A stretch of 64,000 bases of DNA. Source: Epiperipatus broadwayi (Eukaryota; Onychophora; Udeonychophora; Euonychophora; Peripatidae). Both the position numbers and the translations under genes were made by a program. The stretch spans positions 8,303,244-8,367,243 of the forward strand of contig JAQFVV010012418.1 in NCBI GenBank assembly GCA_028023455.1. The letters run 5' to 3'. Positions within the stretch are counted from its first letter, which is position 1; each line of letters starts with the position of its first letter. Shown one piece after another: positions 49,095 through 61,837 of this stretch. The notes under the pieces are model-generated. The model was not told the DNA's origin and searched no databases. It was given only the letters and a program-made list of their open reading frames with translations.

Positions 49095-50930
49095 CTTACA
49101 ACTCAAAGATGAAGTAAAAAACAAGGATTTTATTTCAATTATGAAACTTGTTGATTGTGTATTTGCAACTATTACTTAAGTATAATAAATATAATACAAA
49201 ACAGTAAAGATAATAAAAATAATAATAAGTATTACTATTTTAAACTTATGGTCTTATGATAACCATATTGATAAGATCCTATCAAGTATAAAGTTAGTAA
49301 CCATGATTTTTGCAGATATTATTCTTTTACTACAGGTATGAATAAGTCTTTAGTATTTCATCCTTGATGATCGTTATCCTCCTTGAACATTGGTAACATT
49401 AGATAGATATACAGTACGTCTTATAGCACAATCTTATTTCCTCACAGTATGATTAAAACAGACAATGGCTGGTTTTAGCAAACTTCAACATTAGTCTCTC
49501 GATCTGATTGCATCACTCCGGATATTTTGACTGGAATGATTGTTGATTTTCTAACTACACATACTAGATTGTCTTCCACTAGCTAAAACATACTTGCTGC
49601 GATGGATCTTAATATTGAAAAATACTTTTAAACATCAGCAAGGCATGGCAATCCTAACTATGATGGAAAACTGTTTTAAACAGCAGTTTCTCTTCTCTTC
49701 ATAGGCTCATAGCAATACTGCTTCTTTGAGTTAAAGACTTAGAATAGACTGAACCCTGTTGTTTTTCTTGTCAGACCTATTTATACTTCACATGTTTTTT
49801 TGTTTTTCACACCTACCATGTATTCGAAAATGTTTTTCAAAAAAACAGATTTATCAAAACTTAGTTAAAGGCTTTGACATCTGTTTATTTATAGCAATAT
49901 GTTTATTAAATATTTTTTGCATTCCTTAATTTATGATATTAATATATATATATATATATGTGTTGTTTTTCTCTCTTTTTTTTTAAATTTTACTTATGAT
50001 AGTGATGGGATTTTAGTAACCCATAATTTTCAATATCATATTTATTAGATTTGCCTTTCAATTAATATAAGAAAGAATAAATTATTTATTTAAAATCCAT
50101 CTAGTAGGCAAATCTGAAGGGATCCCAAAATACTTTATAGTATGAGCTACAATATTTTTGTTTTTAATTTTACATAGTATACTTCCTTTATAAAACTTTT
50201 AATAACAAAAAAAAGTCTGTAGACTAATTTTTTCATGGCACTTTATACATTTATTTTATTTTTTTGACTATACAACTTTGTAATATAACTAATTTCCTAT
50301 CAGATGTGTTTCAGTTACAATATATATTAATACAGAACTACAGAAAGAAAAACTATTTATAACACTTCTTATTTCTAATCTTCAGAAGTATTCCAGTGGA
50401 TTTAAGTAAAACATCAATTATTTTAAAATGTTAAAAGATTTTTGTAGATATTTGAGATTTGAATGATATCAATTAGATTACAAATTATATGTATGTGTGT
50501 ATGAATGAACTACTCAAAGTAATATATCGACAGTAAATTTTTTATTATGATAAGGTACTCTGTTGGAAATAAGTATAATAATGTGAAAATACTTAAAAAT
50601 GTTACATATAGAAGTTTGATTGTATGAAATTATGTAAAGTGGCATGAGAAAAAGTTAATGTTGATATAATAAAATATAATTATGAAATGGCATAGAAATT
50701 ATAGAAGTTTCACAAGATATCAAATGTCTTTTTGTTATTAAGTGTAAAATTATTTTAATATTCAGATGATGATTACCAAAACAATGATGAATTATATTAT
50801 ATTTTATAAAGGACTATATAAACAAAAAGAACAAGAAAACAAAGTAATTCTTACAATATTAGTAGCATCAATTGAAATATCATATTTTCCAAACTTTTAA
50901 TTGAGAAATCAATTTTGCCATATAAATTTT
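49095..50930. other. Non-coding DNA
   Basis: A GC-richer patch at 49370-49780 looks like an old retroelement fragment, but no family is recognisable. The rest is AT-rich, with an AT microsatellite near 49940-49960. Confidence 0.35.
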
Positions 50931-50939
50931 TGAAGAATG

Positions 50940-51860
50940 AGAGGGAAAAAAGCTCGAAGAAATGATGAAAATATTTAAATAATTTGAATAAGCAGCTAAG
51001 TAATGAAAAATTCTTGTCAAACAAAGTTTAAATGATAAGAATATACCAAATTATTGGGAAAATGTAGTAATGGTTTTGATATTAAAAGAGGTGAAAATAA
51101 AAATTTTGAATTGTGGATCTATCATATTTTTATTATTCTGAATAAAATATTTATTAATTTCATTACAAATTGTCAACAAAAAATGGTTAAATAAAGCCAA
51201 CCAAAAGAGCAAGTTGAATTTAAAAGTGGTTATTGCATAGTAGTCATAGAAAGATTAATGATTAGGAATTATCATTTTTCATTTCATTTATAGATCAAAG
51301 ACAGACATTTGACTCAATTTTGGCATGATAATTTGAAACTACATGTCATAGTCTCAACATATAAAATTTTGAAGAATATCAAATGCATCAGCAATAATTA
51401 GAATGCATCATAACATTAAAAAGTTTAGCATTGATAAAAATATATTACCAGCCCTAATTTTTTAACAGACAATATTTGAAGTAAAAATAAATGGAAATTT
51501 TTTAATTCATCTGGATTTTGTAGAATTGCCACAAATATTAATAGCTATTGAACTAAAAGACTTTAGTGAGTTTTCTAAAAAGAAAAAAAATTAATAACAA
51601 TGAATTAGAAGAAGCTATAAATATTTTGGTAAAATTATTAATAAGATGTAAACATAATGGAAGCAATTAATCATAGAATTATACTTGGATGAAAAACTTT
51701 CAGTAAAAATCACTTAATATTAAAAGGAAATATGACTGTGTATCTGAAAATGGAGAATTTTAATAAATGTATTTTTGTTATGCTAATGTATGGATCTAAT
51801 ATTTGGATACTTAGGAGTAATTAAAAGACTTTATCAACAGCAAAATATGGAAAGATATAT
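50940..51860 (+). pseudogene. RTE-type LINE reverse transcriptase remnant, copy 2
   Basis: Frame-broken pieces follow the RTE order: NYWENVVMVLILKEVKIKIL (51050 on, the block before RT 1), then a PKEQVEFKSGYCIV-like segment near 51200 (EQAGFR.GYST). An F..K..TFDSI-like stretch follows near 51290, then a VMLMYGSNIWIL segment near 51775 (LTYG.E.W.L). This is the same family type as the 31-kb copy. It ends where the Gypsy gag remnant begins, near 51860. Confidence 0.6.
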
Positions 51861-51861
51861 G

Positions 51862-53040
51862 TAAGCTAGAAGCCGTAGAGACAAGTGTGTCTATAAATTA
51901 CAAATTAAATCAGAAAGTGATCGTTCAGTGTTACAACTTCGAGAGGAGATTAAAGAAAATTTTGGCAAAACAGAAAGCATGATGAGAGATAAGGGACTTG
52001 AGTGTCAGATGTTACACGGTCAGTATAGTAATGAGTGTAAGGCAGAAATCCAATAGAAATTTGAGCAGTTTGAGGAAGAATTTGGGGTTGTCATGCAGGT
52101 TGTAGAAAAGTATCAGAACAAGGTTGATGACAGTATTCTGAAAACCCAAGGCTAATATGGTATTGATCAAAACATAAATGATCAGGCCGTACAGATTGTC
52201 AAGAGAATAGACAGTTTGGCAATAGAAGCTGTACGAGCCATGGAGCTAAAACTAGGTAAGATGGATGAGAAATGTCATAAGAAAAGAATTAGATAGCGTA
52301 AGGAATGATATAGGTAAACAGGTTATTTTAGACAAGGCTGAAAAGAAACTTAGAAATGAATTTAAATTGTGAATTACGGAATTACCAATTAAAGTTGGAA
52401 AATTTTGTACAAGAAACAATAATTCAGAATCGGAATTCAAAGCTGGAAGTAGGAACACCAGACATTAGAGAATTGGATGTTACTGAAGTCAAAGAGGTTT
52501 ATTGTTACCGGGCACAGCATTGTTCCGGGGATTTACTAGGGGACCCTAGGCTCAATAAGATGTATCCGAAGAATTCAGATTTAAATAGAGGAAGGATGAA
52601 TTTATGGGAAGGATTCACGGGATTCCATGGCCCTCAAATTTTTATCTGTTAAACCTTTCAAGGGAGATCACTTGGAAAACCCACATGAGATTTTGCAAAA
52701 CTTAGAGGAATTGTTTGCATTATGCCCCTTATCACAAGAAGAGAAGATTGCTATCGCTAGCAACCACTTATACTCCTCTTCCAAGGACTGGTGGCAGTCA
52801 TTATTTGAGAAGCCACATAGCTATGGGGACTTTAAATACCTTTTATTAGATAGCTTTTGGGGGGAAGATAAGCAGGACAACTTGAAGTATCATGTCATGC
52901 AAGAGAGGTACAATCACGTAAAGAGTAGTTATACCCAGTTCTTTAGAAAACAGGCTGTAAAACTGAAAACCCTAACCACATACCCTCTGTCTGAACAACC
53001 AATAGGATTTCTTAAAACAATATCAGGGCATTATCGATTT
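51862..53040 (+). pseudogene. Gypsy gag remnant
   Basis: Two parts are visible. The first (51900-52400) is a long hydrophilic coiled-coil segment (LREEIKENFGKTESMMRDKG, then KFEQFEEEFGVVMQVVEKYQ) broken by a few stops. The second is an intact frame (52627-53076) beginning MALKFLSVKPFKGDHLENPH. It includes the WWQSLFEKPHSYGDFKYLLL segment typical of the Gypsy gag capsid domain (W..L...F..F...). No CCHC zinc knuckle is seen. No LTR precedes it, so the element is 5'-truncated at the RTE LINE. Confidence 0.65.
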
Positions 53041-53159
53041 TACAATGGGAAAGGTCACCCTGGAAAATGGGAGTAAGCCCATGCATACAGAAACCATGCC
53101 ACTCAGTAATGCTATATACCTACAAGAAGGGAAAACAGAGGGGCCCATAGAAGAGAAAG

Positions 53160-54548
53160 TTAGGCAGGCAGGATGCGAGCGACCAGAAAAGAAGGAAAAC
53201 CTAAAAGGGATCCTTATGAAGTATAGGGAAATATTCTCCAAATGCCTGGCATTATCGCAGGATACACCCACCGTATCTGGTTAAAGGAGGAAACATACTT
53301 CCAGGCAAAAACATACCCCATCCCTTACTAGTATCAAACCGAAGTAGATAGGCAAATCCAGCAAATGACTGACTGAATGGGGCATTATCACAAAAGCAGC
53401 ATCACCATATAATAAACCGCTAGTAATCATAAAAAAGCGGGACGGGTTTGTCTGGATGCGAGAAAACTCAACCAAATGACAGTACCAGAAAGGGATATTC
53501 TGCCAAATATAAAATAAATTTTCTTAAGGTTAGCAGGCAGAACGGTATTTTCCACCTTAGCCCTCACCTCAAGCTTTTGGCAGATGTTGTTAGACCATAG
53601 GGACAGGTAGTACACAGCATTCAGATATAAGGGCCAGACACTTGTTTTTCAGCGTGTGCCGTTCGATCTTTTAAATAGCGCCACCGCCCTAATGAGGTAT
53701 CTAGACCAGGCCTTGCCTGACCATATCAAACAGAACGTGTGCTGTATGGATGACATTATCGCATCCACATCTTTTCACGAACATATGCAAAACCTTAGGG
53801 AATTCTTTAAAGAATGTGTAAGGAAGAACATTACTTAAACCTCCAGAAAAGTCAATTCATACAAGTGGAAATCATGTTCCTAGGCCACCTGGTAAATGGA
53901 GAAGGGTAAAAACACACCCAGATAAGGTTAGGGCCATACAAGACTTCCCAACTCCCACGACAAAAAAACATATACGGTCATGTGCAACTATTATCACAGA
54001 TTCTATTCTCAATTTGCACAGGAAATAACAGGATTAGTAAATTTAATCAAGAAGGATAGTAAGTGGAAATGGGATGAAAAGAAATATAGGGAGTTCGAGC
54101 ACATCAAGAAAAGGTTCCTAGACACTGATGCTTAATCATCCAGATTTCCAGCTAAGATTTTATGTGCAAAATCTTAGGGAATTTTTTAAAGAATGCATAA
54201 GGAAGAACATTACTATAAACCTCCAGAAAAGTCAATTAATACCAAGCGGAAATTGCGTTCTTAGGCCATCTGGTAAATGAAGAAGGGGTAAAAACACACC
54301 CAGATAACGTTAGGGCCATACAGGACTTCCCAACTCCCACGACAAAAAAACGTAAGATCATTTTATGTCTGCAACTATTATCACAGATTCTATCCTCAGT
54401 TTGCACAGGAAATGGCAGGATTAGTAAATTTAATCAAGAAGGATAGTAAATGGAAATGGGATGAAAGAGAAATCTAGTGAATTCAAGCACAATCAGAAAA
54501 GGTTCCTAGACACAGTGATGCTTAATCATCCAGATTTCCAGCTAAGAT
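53160..54548 (+). pseudogene. Gypsy reverse transcriptase remnant with internal duplication
   Basis: It begins with a pre-RT linker (ILMKYREIFSKCLAL), then SPYNKPLVIIKKRDG-like and DARKLNQMTVPERDILPNIK segments, then FWQMLLD and TLVFQRVPFDLLNSATALMR. The catalytic box is CMDDI instead of the usual Y-x-DD. A connection region with FLGHLVN, THPDK and NHPDFQLRF follows. The part from 53787 to 54165 is duplicated at 54166-54548. Stops and shifts occur throughout. No protease with a D-T/S-G motif lies between gag and RT. Confidence 0.7.
53787..54548. repeat. Tandem duplication within pol, about 380 bp x 2
   Basis: Both copies run from gcaaaa(c/t)cttagggaatt to atttccagctaagatttt. They share long identical stretches such as gttagggccatacaggactt (one change) and cccaactcccacgacaaaaa. 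About 5-8 percent of positions differ by eye, including small indels. The duplication covers the segment after the catalytic box through the start of the connection domain. Confidence 0.85.
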
Positions 54549-54566
54549 TTTGTCCAAACTGACTGT

Positions 54567-57129
54567 AGTCATTAGGTATTGAAACAGTAAGATTCGTTTC
54601 GAATCTTAAGTTTCACCTTTTTCTGTCTTCTCTCACTGACCGGTCTATCCCGCCCAAATTTAAACTTTTTGGTATCGAATTGTGGGTGTAGCAATATTAA
54701 AAATGTATAAATATATGTAGAATTCAGCATAAACACACACACATTTCGATCTCAAATTAAAGGCAATAAATAGGGATAAAATAGTATAATTTAGATTTCT
54801 TTTAGTTATATAATTTTGTATAATTTTAATCATTTATTTTGGATTATAAAGTTCGTATTTATTGCTTTGTTTAAATTTCGTTTAATAATAATTCTAAAAA
54901 AATCTGATGGTAATATTTAATTAAAAGTTAAAATAATCTTATGTTCCCTTTTTGTCTTTGAAATTTAAAAGCATCGGTCAGTGATAGATAATAGATTAAT
55001 TAAAGAAAAATTCCCCAAAGTATAATTAGTAAATCTAAAATGTAAACAATAGAACGGCAGCTTTCTTTAATTAAAAAAAACCAACAAAATGCATTGATTA
55101 TCCTCAGGGCAGATTAAGTATAACCTAAAATATCTTAACAAAAATGTGAAAGATCAAGATAAAAAAAGAGGCCATCTTAGACTTGCTGGAGACATTCACT
55201 TAAACTTTAGCTTTGCTCTCGATCACTGAGAGTCTCCAAAAATAATAAAATAATTTGTTCCTGCCAAGGTATGACCGAGTAAAGCACCTAGATTATTCTC
55301 CATCGGGAGATGCCTATCGGATGCCGAACTTTCCATTGGCCGTCATAAATTCACCATGAAGATCTGCTGCCTGAAATGAATGAGAAAGCTGCTGCTGCCA
55401 TGAAATTAAATGAATATCTAAATACAAGAAAGAATTGCCACTCATGAACTTTTTTCTGCTAAACTAATGGAATCAGAAAACTTCTTATAAAACAGGTACC
55501 TGTCTGTGTTCAAACTCTAGAGTACTCTAATAATATGCTATAGCTCTTCTTCATCCTACTTATCTAAATTATAAAATGTAAAAACTACCATATGTATAAC
55601 TAAAACTGAATAATTAACTTAATGTGTAAATTTCTTTACTAATCTAGCTTACCTCATTCTATCTTGGGTGCGTATTTTTAAAATCTACATTTTATCTATA
55701 TTTATTATCTAATTATTGCATGCTCACAATTGTCTCTATTTTCAAAGTTTAAATCTATGATCGTTTGAAACAGTGAATGCGTGTCACATTTTCATTAATA
55801 TGTATTTTCCTAAATAACTTAACTTCCATATAAATCGACACGCATTCAATGGCATCATTTATTGTAATGCAGGGGTCTACTACTTCGCAAATGGCTGACG
55901 TATTAGTTACAATAATTCCCAATTTATATCTGTTTTGTATTTATTAAATCATCATGAATAATTCCAGAAAATTACATTTCTTTGAGAGTCACCAACGTTC
56001 TTCAGTAAATGTTGATAATGTAGGGCCGAATTAGAAATCTATTTAAATCTCATCCTAATCGTTTGTACATTATACATGTGTTACATTTTAGAGACGCGAT
56101 GACCCATTCCGCCGTGAAATTTCCGGATTCTTCAGGGTTGAACTTAACCCCAGTCGTCCTACACAAGCGGGCATAATGGGTGCTCCCGTAGGATTTGACA
56201 ATGTCATGCAGCCAGCCGGCAAATTGCGACACGTACCGCTTGTCCCTGGTTATGCTTATGTGACACCTTACTTCGTCGGGTCAAGGCAGAGACCAGCCCG
56301 ACATTCTCATAAACCCATTAGCGGCATTGCAGTTTCAATATACTGCCATTCCATATCGCCTTTCTAAAGCGTACCACGTGTTCCTTTACTTAGTTTTATT
56401 ATTCTATATATCACTCTGCCTCTGCATTATCTTCATAATTCACTCTCAAATAAATGTTTGCCCTTAGTCATAAAATAAATATTTTAATTAAATAAATATA
56501 TGTCCGCCGCTACTCTTAAATCTTACTTTAGACTCTTGCATTGCAAAGGTATAAATTCCCCAAGGCATGCATTAGAAATACTTACTCGAGAATTTTAGGT
56601 AGCTAGATGACGCCTTCAAATAATTGAATTCCTTTTTTTAAACATTACAGTATCGTAAATACCACTACTGAAGTCCTCGATATAAAATAATGTCTAAATA
56701 AATAAATGTATTCTTTAAAATATAATCATGTCGCAAATCCCGCTACTGAAGCTGTTAGTCCATAAAATATTATTAGTAAATGATCTTCTTAAAATGTGTT
56801 AATAAATAATTTTAAACTATACGTCTGCAGTTACGTTTCATTTATTCGATACCCATTCTATATATTTCCTCGATTATGTAAATATGAATGTTTAATTAAT
56901 ATTATTTTGATTATTGGCTAGCTCGAGAATAAAATTATGAATCTCTTGCATATCCCTGACCACCGTGCCTAAGGAAATATTTACTAATGTCGCATCAGAT
57001 GTGTTGTTTCGTGGATTGTATTGTGGAACCGATAAACTATGTTCGAACTCAGTACCACGGGTGGCTTCGCTACTCGATGGTGCTGCTGTTCTGTATGGTG
57101 GTCGACTATGTTTACGAGTCACACATTTT
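54567..57129 (-). mobile_element. Unidentified 2.56-kb insertion in Gypsy pol
   Basis: CTGACTGT ends the left pol fragment (54559-54566) and begins the right one (57130-57137). Removing the insert plus one copy restores the reading frame exactly at the start of the RNase H domain, so the boundaries are well supported. The interior is mostly AT-rich, with GC-rich islands at 55170-55400, 56060-56390 and 56940-57125. On the minus strand the right island reads openly for about 76 codons (ending ILELANNQNNIN) with a Ser/Thr/Arg-rich start. The family is unknown; neither inverted ends nor LTR-type TG/CA ends are clear. Confidence 0.6.
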
Positions 57130-57480
57130 CTGACTGTTACAGTATGGGGGCCATGCTGTTACAGATCCACAACGGACAGCAACAGATATTATATTTTGCC
57201 AGTAAAAAGCTGACGGGCCCGGAACTTAATTATACGGTGACCGAGCAAGAGACTCTTGCCATAGTGTGGGCATGTGACAAGTTTAGACAATTTCTTTTGG
57301 GATCCCAGCTCACAATTATTACCAACCATGAATATCTAGAAATTTCTACATAAGAATTATCTGACAAATGACTGACTAATTCGTTGGAGCCTGTCATTGC
57401 AAAGATTCGATTAGAAGGTGGAATACTGCCCAGGGTCCCAAAATGTCGTACCAGATGTGTTGAGTAGAAACCCAATTATT
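57130..57480 (+). pseudogene. Gypsy RNase H remnant
   Basis: The right fragment opens with the MGAMLLQ part of the RNase H-like domain. It continues ILYFASKKLTGPELNYTVTE, QETLAIVWACDKFRQFLLGS and LTIITNHEYLE (usually TDH). The domain order is that of Ty3/Gypsy RNase H. It becomes frame-shifted near 57350. A PDVLSRNP-type junction to integrase follows at about 57440-57475. Confidence 0.75.
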
Positions 57481-57529
57481 ATTAAAATAGAGAATCCCCA
57501 GACACCCAAGGATGTGAGAGGGATCTTAA

Positions 57530-58745
57530 CACACGTAACATGGAAGAGCTGAAAACAATACAAAGAATCTGCAGTACTGGCAGGAGAATTTTCCACTATG
57601 CAAAAATAATCCGAGAAGTAAAACAGAATAAGTACATAGGGAGTTGGCAAAGAAATAGACAGGATCGGTATAGGGTGAGAAATGATGCCCTACAGGGAAA
57701 AATAGGTAGAGACAATGGGTCATGGAAATTGCTGCTTCCTCCAAAACTTAGAGGCCAGATAATAAGTCATATACATAATGCAATTGGACACTACAGCCCG
57801 CATAAAACAGAAGAGGGTTTAAAAAGAGTTTTACTGGCCAGGGCTATATAAGGATGTTTTGAGGGAATTAGAACAATGTGAAACCTATGCAAGAAATAAA
57901 CCCCGAATAAGGCTTGTAAAAGTCCTATAACATCGATCCTAACCAAATGCTAGCAATAGATCATTATGGTCTTTTGCCATCTTATAAGAGGTATAAGCAC
58001 CTGCTGGTAATGTACGACATCTTTTTGAAATACGTCCAGGCATACCCTGTAATCGGTGAAAACCATGGAAACCATAGTAGTCTTAGCCAATGTGCAGTTT
58101 CTGAGAGTTGGAAAACCCCAGACAATCATTTCTAATAGAGGCACAGCCTTTACATCCTCAGCATGAAAGATATGGATGGAAAAACGGGATCCAGCACATA
58201 TTGACATCAGTGCAAACCCTTAGTCAAACCCATGCAAGCGAGTAATGAGGGAATTGGGAAGGCTGTATAGAACAGTGGTAGGTTCTAACCACTGCATGGG
58301 TGAATCAGACTGAAAATATCCTAAAACACAAACAACACTATAAATGAATCTACGGTACTCCCATCTACTAGGCTTCATTTTAGGAGAAAATGCCCAAAAA
58401 TTTTTGTAGTACCTCTGCCTGTAGGTGGGGAAATTGTAAGCCCTGAAGTTGACCAAGAAAGAGCTAGAAAGAGGTTAAAGCAAACAGCTGCTTGCCCGAA
58501 CACACGTTACCATGCTTCATACACATATAAAGTTGGCGATTTGGTATGGGTGAAAACCGTGCAGCAGAGCAATAAAGCCCATTGCAAATTCCACAAGTTC
58601 TTTCCATTGTATAAAGGTCCTTTCAGAATCAAACTATAGCAAGGTCACAATTCATTCCTCCTGGAAGCAGGAAATAAGGCCATAGGAACCTATAACGCGA
58701 GAAGCTTAAAACCTTGTAGGATTTTATGTAAAACCGCAGACACTA
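57530..58745 (+). pseudogene. Gypsy integrase remnant
   Basis: A HHCC-like zinc-binding part (HIHNAIGHYSPHKTEEGLKR at 57771, then EQCETYARNK-like near 57875) is followed by the catalytic core. The core shows MLAIDHYGLLPSYKRYKHLL (57947, first acidic residue in ID), a second acidic region near 58130 and a third near 58250. After that comes VSPEVDQERARKRLKQTAAC (58440 on), then YTYKVGDLVWVKT and YKGPFRI (the GPY/F module) near 58530-58630. Several stops are present, and the frame ends at about 58748. The order is normal for Gypsy. Confidence 0.7.
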
Positions 58746-58749
58746 CTTA

Positions 58750-61530
58750 GGGATCTGAAATGCGTAAAATCACATTTATAATCACATAATCAGTAGTTTA
58801 GTCTAATCATGTAGATTTAGTTATTGTAGTAGTATAAAATGAATATTGTCTTATTGCATAAAAATATAATAAGATAAGGCAGGGTTCGCTTTAAAATTAT
58901 TAAATTGAATAATATCTAAAGTAAGTTTTTTTTTTTGCCAATACCCAAAGTAAAGGCATCAAACTATAAAAATTAATAATTCTTCTCATGAGTTTGAGGA
59001 TATGAAACAGTCAGATCGGTCAATCCTACTGCTTCACCTACTATATTCTATAGTAGTATTTCTATATATGTAACTATCATCAAATTTTCATATATCATGT
59101 TAATAAAATCAGGCTAAATTTAAACCTGAATGTATCGGTTATGTATGTGTGCATATATCTTAGCATATAGTATGAAAAATGTATCTATATATGTAAAAAC
59201 CCATAAATACGCACATATATATTTTTAGTAATAATTAAATGAAAAATGCTTTCTATGTGTAACTAGAGACTACATATATGCAGGAAAGAATAATGTTAAC
59301 AGAATTATAACATTAGAAATTTCTTTAATTAGAATAATTATTCTAAAAGTAATATTTGAAATTATTATATAATTCTGCATATGTCACTAAATTATATGAT
59401 AGAGTTATATATATATAACAAAATGTTTTTCCTCTCTTAGATTTGTTTTTCTAAAAAGATGACTTCATAAAACTTAATCTTTCTCACTGTATTATGGCCT
59501 AGTTACAAATTAAGAATAAAAATAGATTTTAAAATAAAAGTATGAATAAATTATCTTAAGTGAATGAAGGAAAAACAGTGGTTGACCAAAAGTAAAACAC
59601 ACCTGTAGAAAAATCAATCACAGTGGGATTCCATGATTTCTTAGAAAGCAGCAAGAAAACTAGAAAAACAGATCTAAAAACTACTATGACAGGGGAGATG
59701 GGGTTAATCTGATATAAAGCCTCTGCAGCCATCTTTAAGGCATTCGGACAATTCTATCGTTCAATTCATTGACAAATTGTTTTTAAATTGATGATGATGA
59801 TGATAGTGAGCTAGAATAGCAACTCCCTTGCTTTCTAGACCCCGAGATGATTACCAGATGCAGAGAGCAGTGAGATAGAAGCCGATGCCAGCTAACAGAG
59901 TCCTTCAACATGAAACCAGCTTGCCAACAGAAAGAAGAGAGCGGTAACAAACTCCCTCAACTTAAAGTTAACTTTTCAACTAAAATTTGTTAATTCCTAA
60001 AGCTAGCTAAATCTATTAACTATGGCCAAAATTTATAATGTACTTTAAACTCACCACTTAAATGTAATTTTATTTTCTTTATTTTAATCCTAAAATCTTG
60101 CCTGATTTGATTTTCTGATTTATTAATTTATTTATTGATTTACTTACTGAATTTATTTACTGATTTATTTGTTGGTTTGCTGATTTATGTCTGATTGATT
60201 TAGTTGCAACATATTTATCTTATTCTAAGTTATTAAAACTGATTTAGTTTTAACTTGCTCTAATCAATTGATTTTAAATGATTTATCATAACTTTTCATA
60301 CATATAATCCTAAATGATTTACTTTAAAATAATAATTAAGTTTCTAAGTTAATTTACATATTTTAACTTCATGATAATATTTGGTTTCATTAATGATCAT
60401 AGATAACTTAAATCTTTATTATACTGAATCAATCAAATCTCAGCTAATGTCATTTCAATTCCCTTTTTAAACTAGGCTAAAATAAAGCCAAATTTCACAT
60501 TTTACTTACGTGAAATCTTATCTTTAAACTTACATTTCTTTTTAGTTAAATCTATGCCAAATTTATTAATGCATAAAAGAAACTGTTTTGAAAAGGATAA
60601 ATGTCTTATTTAAGATATAATTAAAAGCTTACAGCTACTCTTAGATAGATTGCTTTAAATGTGATATTTAATTAATATTAGCCAAAGTGATAAAGTACAG
60701 CATAAATCTATAACTCTATCGTAATTATCCATAATATGCTGTAGTCCTTCCTAGAATTATAAATGCCTATATAGATAGCTCTATAAATTAGATTCATAAG
60801 CTTTCCTTGATAGCATAATTATAGATGCTATATAATGAACTGATCTACCGTAGTTTGATAAAGGAAACTACTGTTTAGCGTCCTAATTTTATTAGATAAT
60901 TATGTAGTCAGCGGTGTGAATGTGTCCTTAAGAAACGCTACAGCGTATATGCTTGTTGCTGTATGTATTTCTTTAATGGGCATATGTGTAAGTGCTACTC
61001 CATTACTCTTAGTTTGGACAACTACCTCCAGATGGCGGTCTGGTATGCCCCACCCCATTCTGCATCCTCAGAAATGGAGCATGAGACTCCAGATAGTTTA
61101 ATTGTTTGATCACCGGACTAAAAGGTCTCTTATTTCCATAGCAGTCATACAGTGAAAAGGGAACCAGTACTTGGTACAAATCCCGTGAAAAAGCACACAT
61201 TCCAGACGCAGGGACTCAGATTGTATATTTTCTATACGCCTTGGTATCTGAAGTATGACTGCCAATCATCAGTTCATCCCGCCATAATAATTGTATTTTC
61301 AGCTTTGACCTGAATGTGAATCTAATTTCATAGGCATATAAGCAGAGAATATATTAATTATTCACGCTTAATAAAATATATTCTTTATAAATGTTCATAA
61401 TCACTTCTGCTAGCTCTAAAGCAAATCTAGATCCTGTTATATAGCATAAACTAATCATAGATCATCATGAGCAAATTAAACTAATTCTTAATGTAATAAG
61501 TCTCATGAAAACTGTAACTTAAAATGTACA
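58750..61530. other. Non-coding DNA downstream of the Gypsy element
   Basis: This may include the element's 3' LTR, but no second LTR exists in the window for comparison. A GC-richer stretch (59620-59960) contains a GAT microsatellite (59791-59804). Degenerate TGATTTATT-type repeats lie at 60110-60200. No gene seen. Confidence 0.35.
60110..60200. repeat. Degenerate minisatellite (gatttattta / ctgatttattt type)
   Basis: Eight or so loose copies of a 10-14-bp T-rich unit built on tgatttatt lie in a row. Confidence 0.6.
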
Positions 61531-61536
61531 AATCTT

Positions 61537-61745
61537 CATCACCTGCGATTGATAGACATATATATAGTGAAGTCAATTAAATTAATTGTAACCTAAAACT
61601 ATAATCACCTACAAGTGATTAGAAATGCTATATATGTAAACCATAAATGCTCATATCCAAATCATCACCTGCGAATGATGACAATTCGAATAATGTAGCT
61701 AACTTGTAACCAGAAAATTAATATCATCTGCGAGTGATTTCACAT
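61537..61745. repeat. Four degenerate units around atcacctgcgaatgat
   Basis: atcacctgcgattgat (61539), atcacctacaagtgat (61604), atcacctgcgaatgat (61664) and atcatctgcgagtgat (61723) occur 60-65 bp apart. Each is an imperfect palindrome (ATCACctgcgaGTGAT) that can form a small hairpin. Confidence 0.65.
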
Positions 61746-61837
61746 ATCATATATGCATATTGTGCTGGACGAAAGCTTTTAATTTCATCTATCAATCTAT
61801 TCTGACAGAGGGCATCATCAGACCACTATGTGTATTC

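Noticed and set aside
55150-55260. Next golgin exon (a QDKK-like string)
   Set aside because: It has no acceptor, no donor and no further golgin similarity, and it lies inside the unknown insertion.
56050-56367. GC-rich frames on both strands
   Set aside because: I cannot tell which strand, if any, was coding. They are kept only as part of the unknown insertion.
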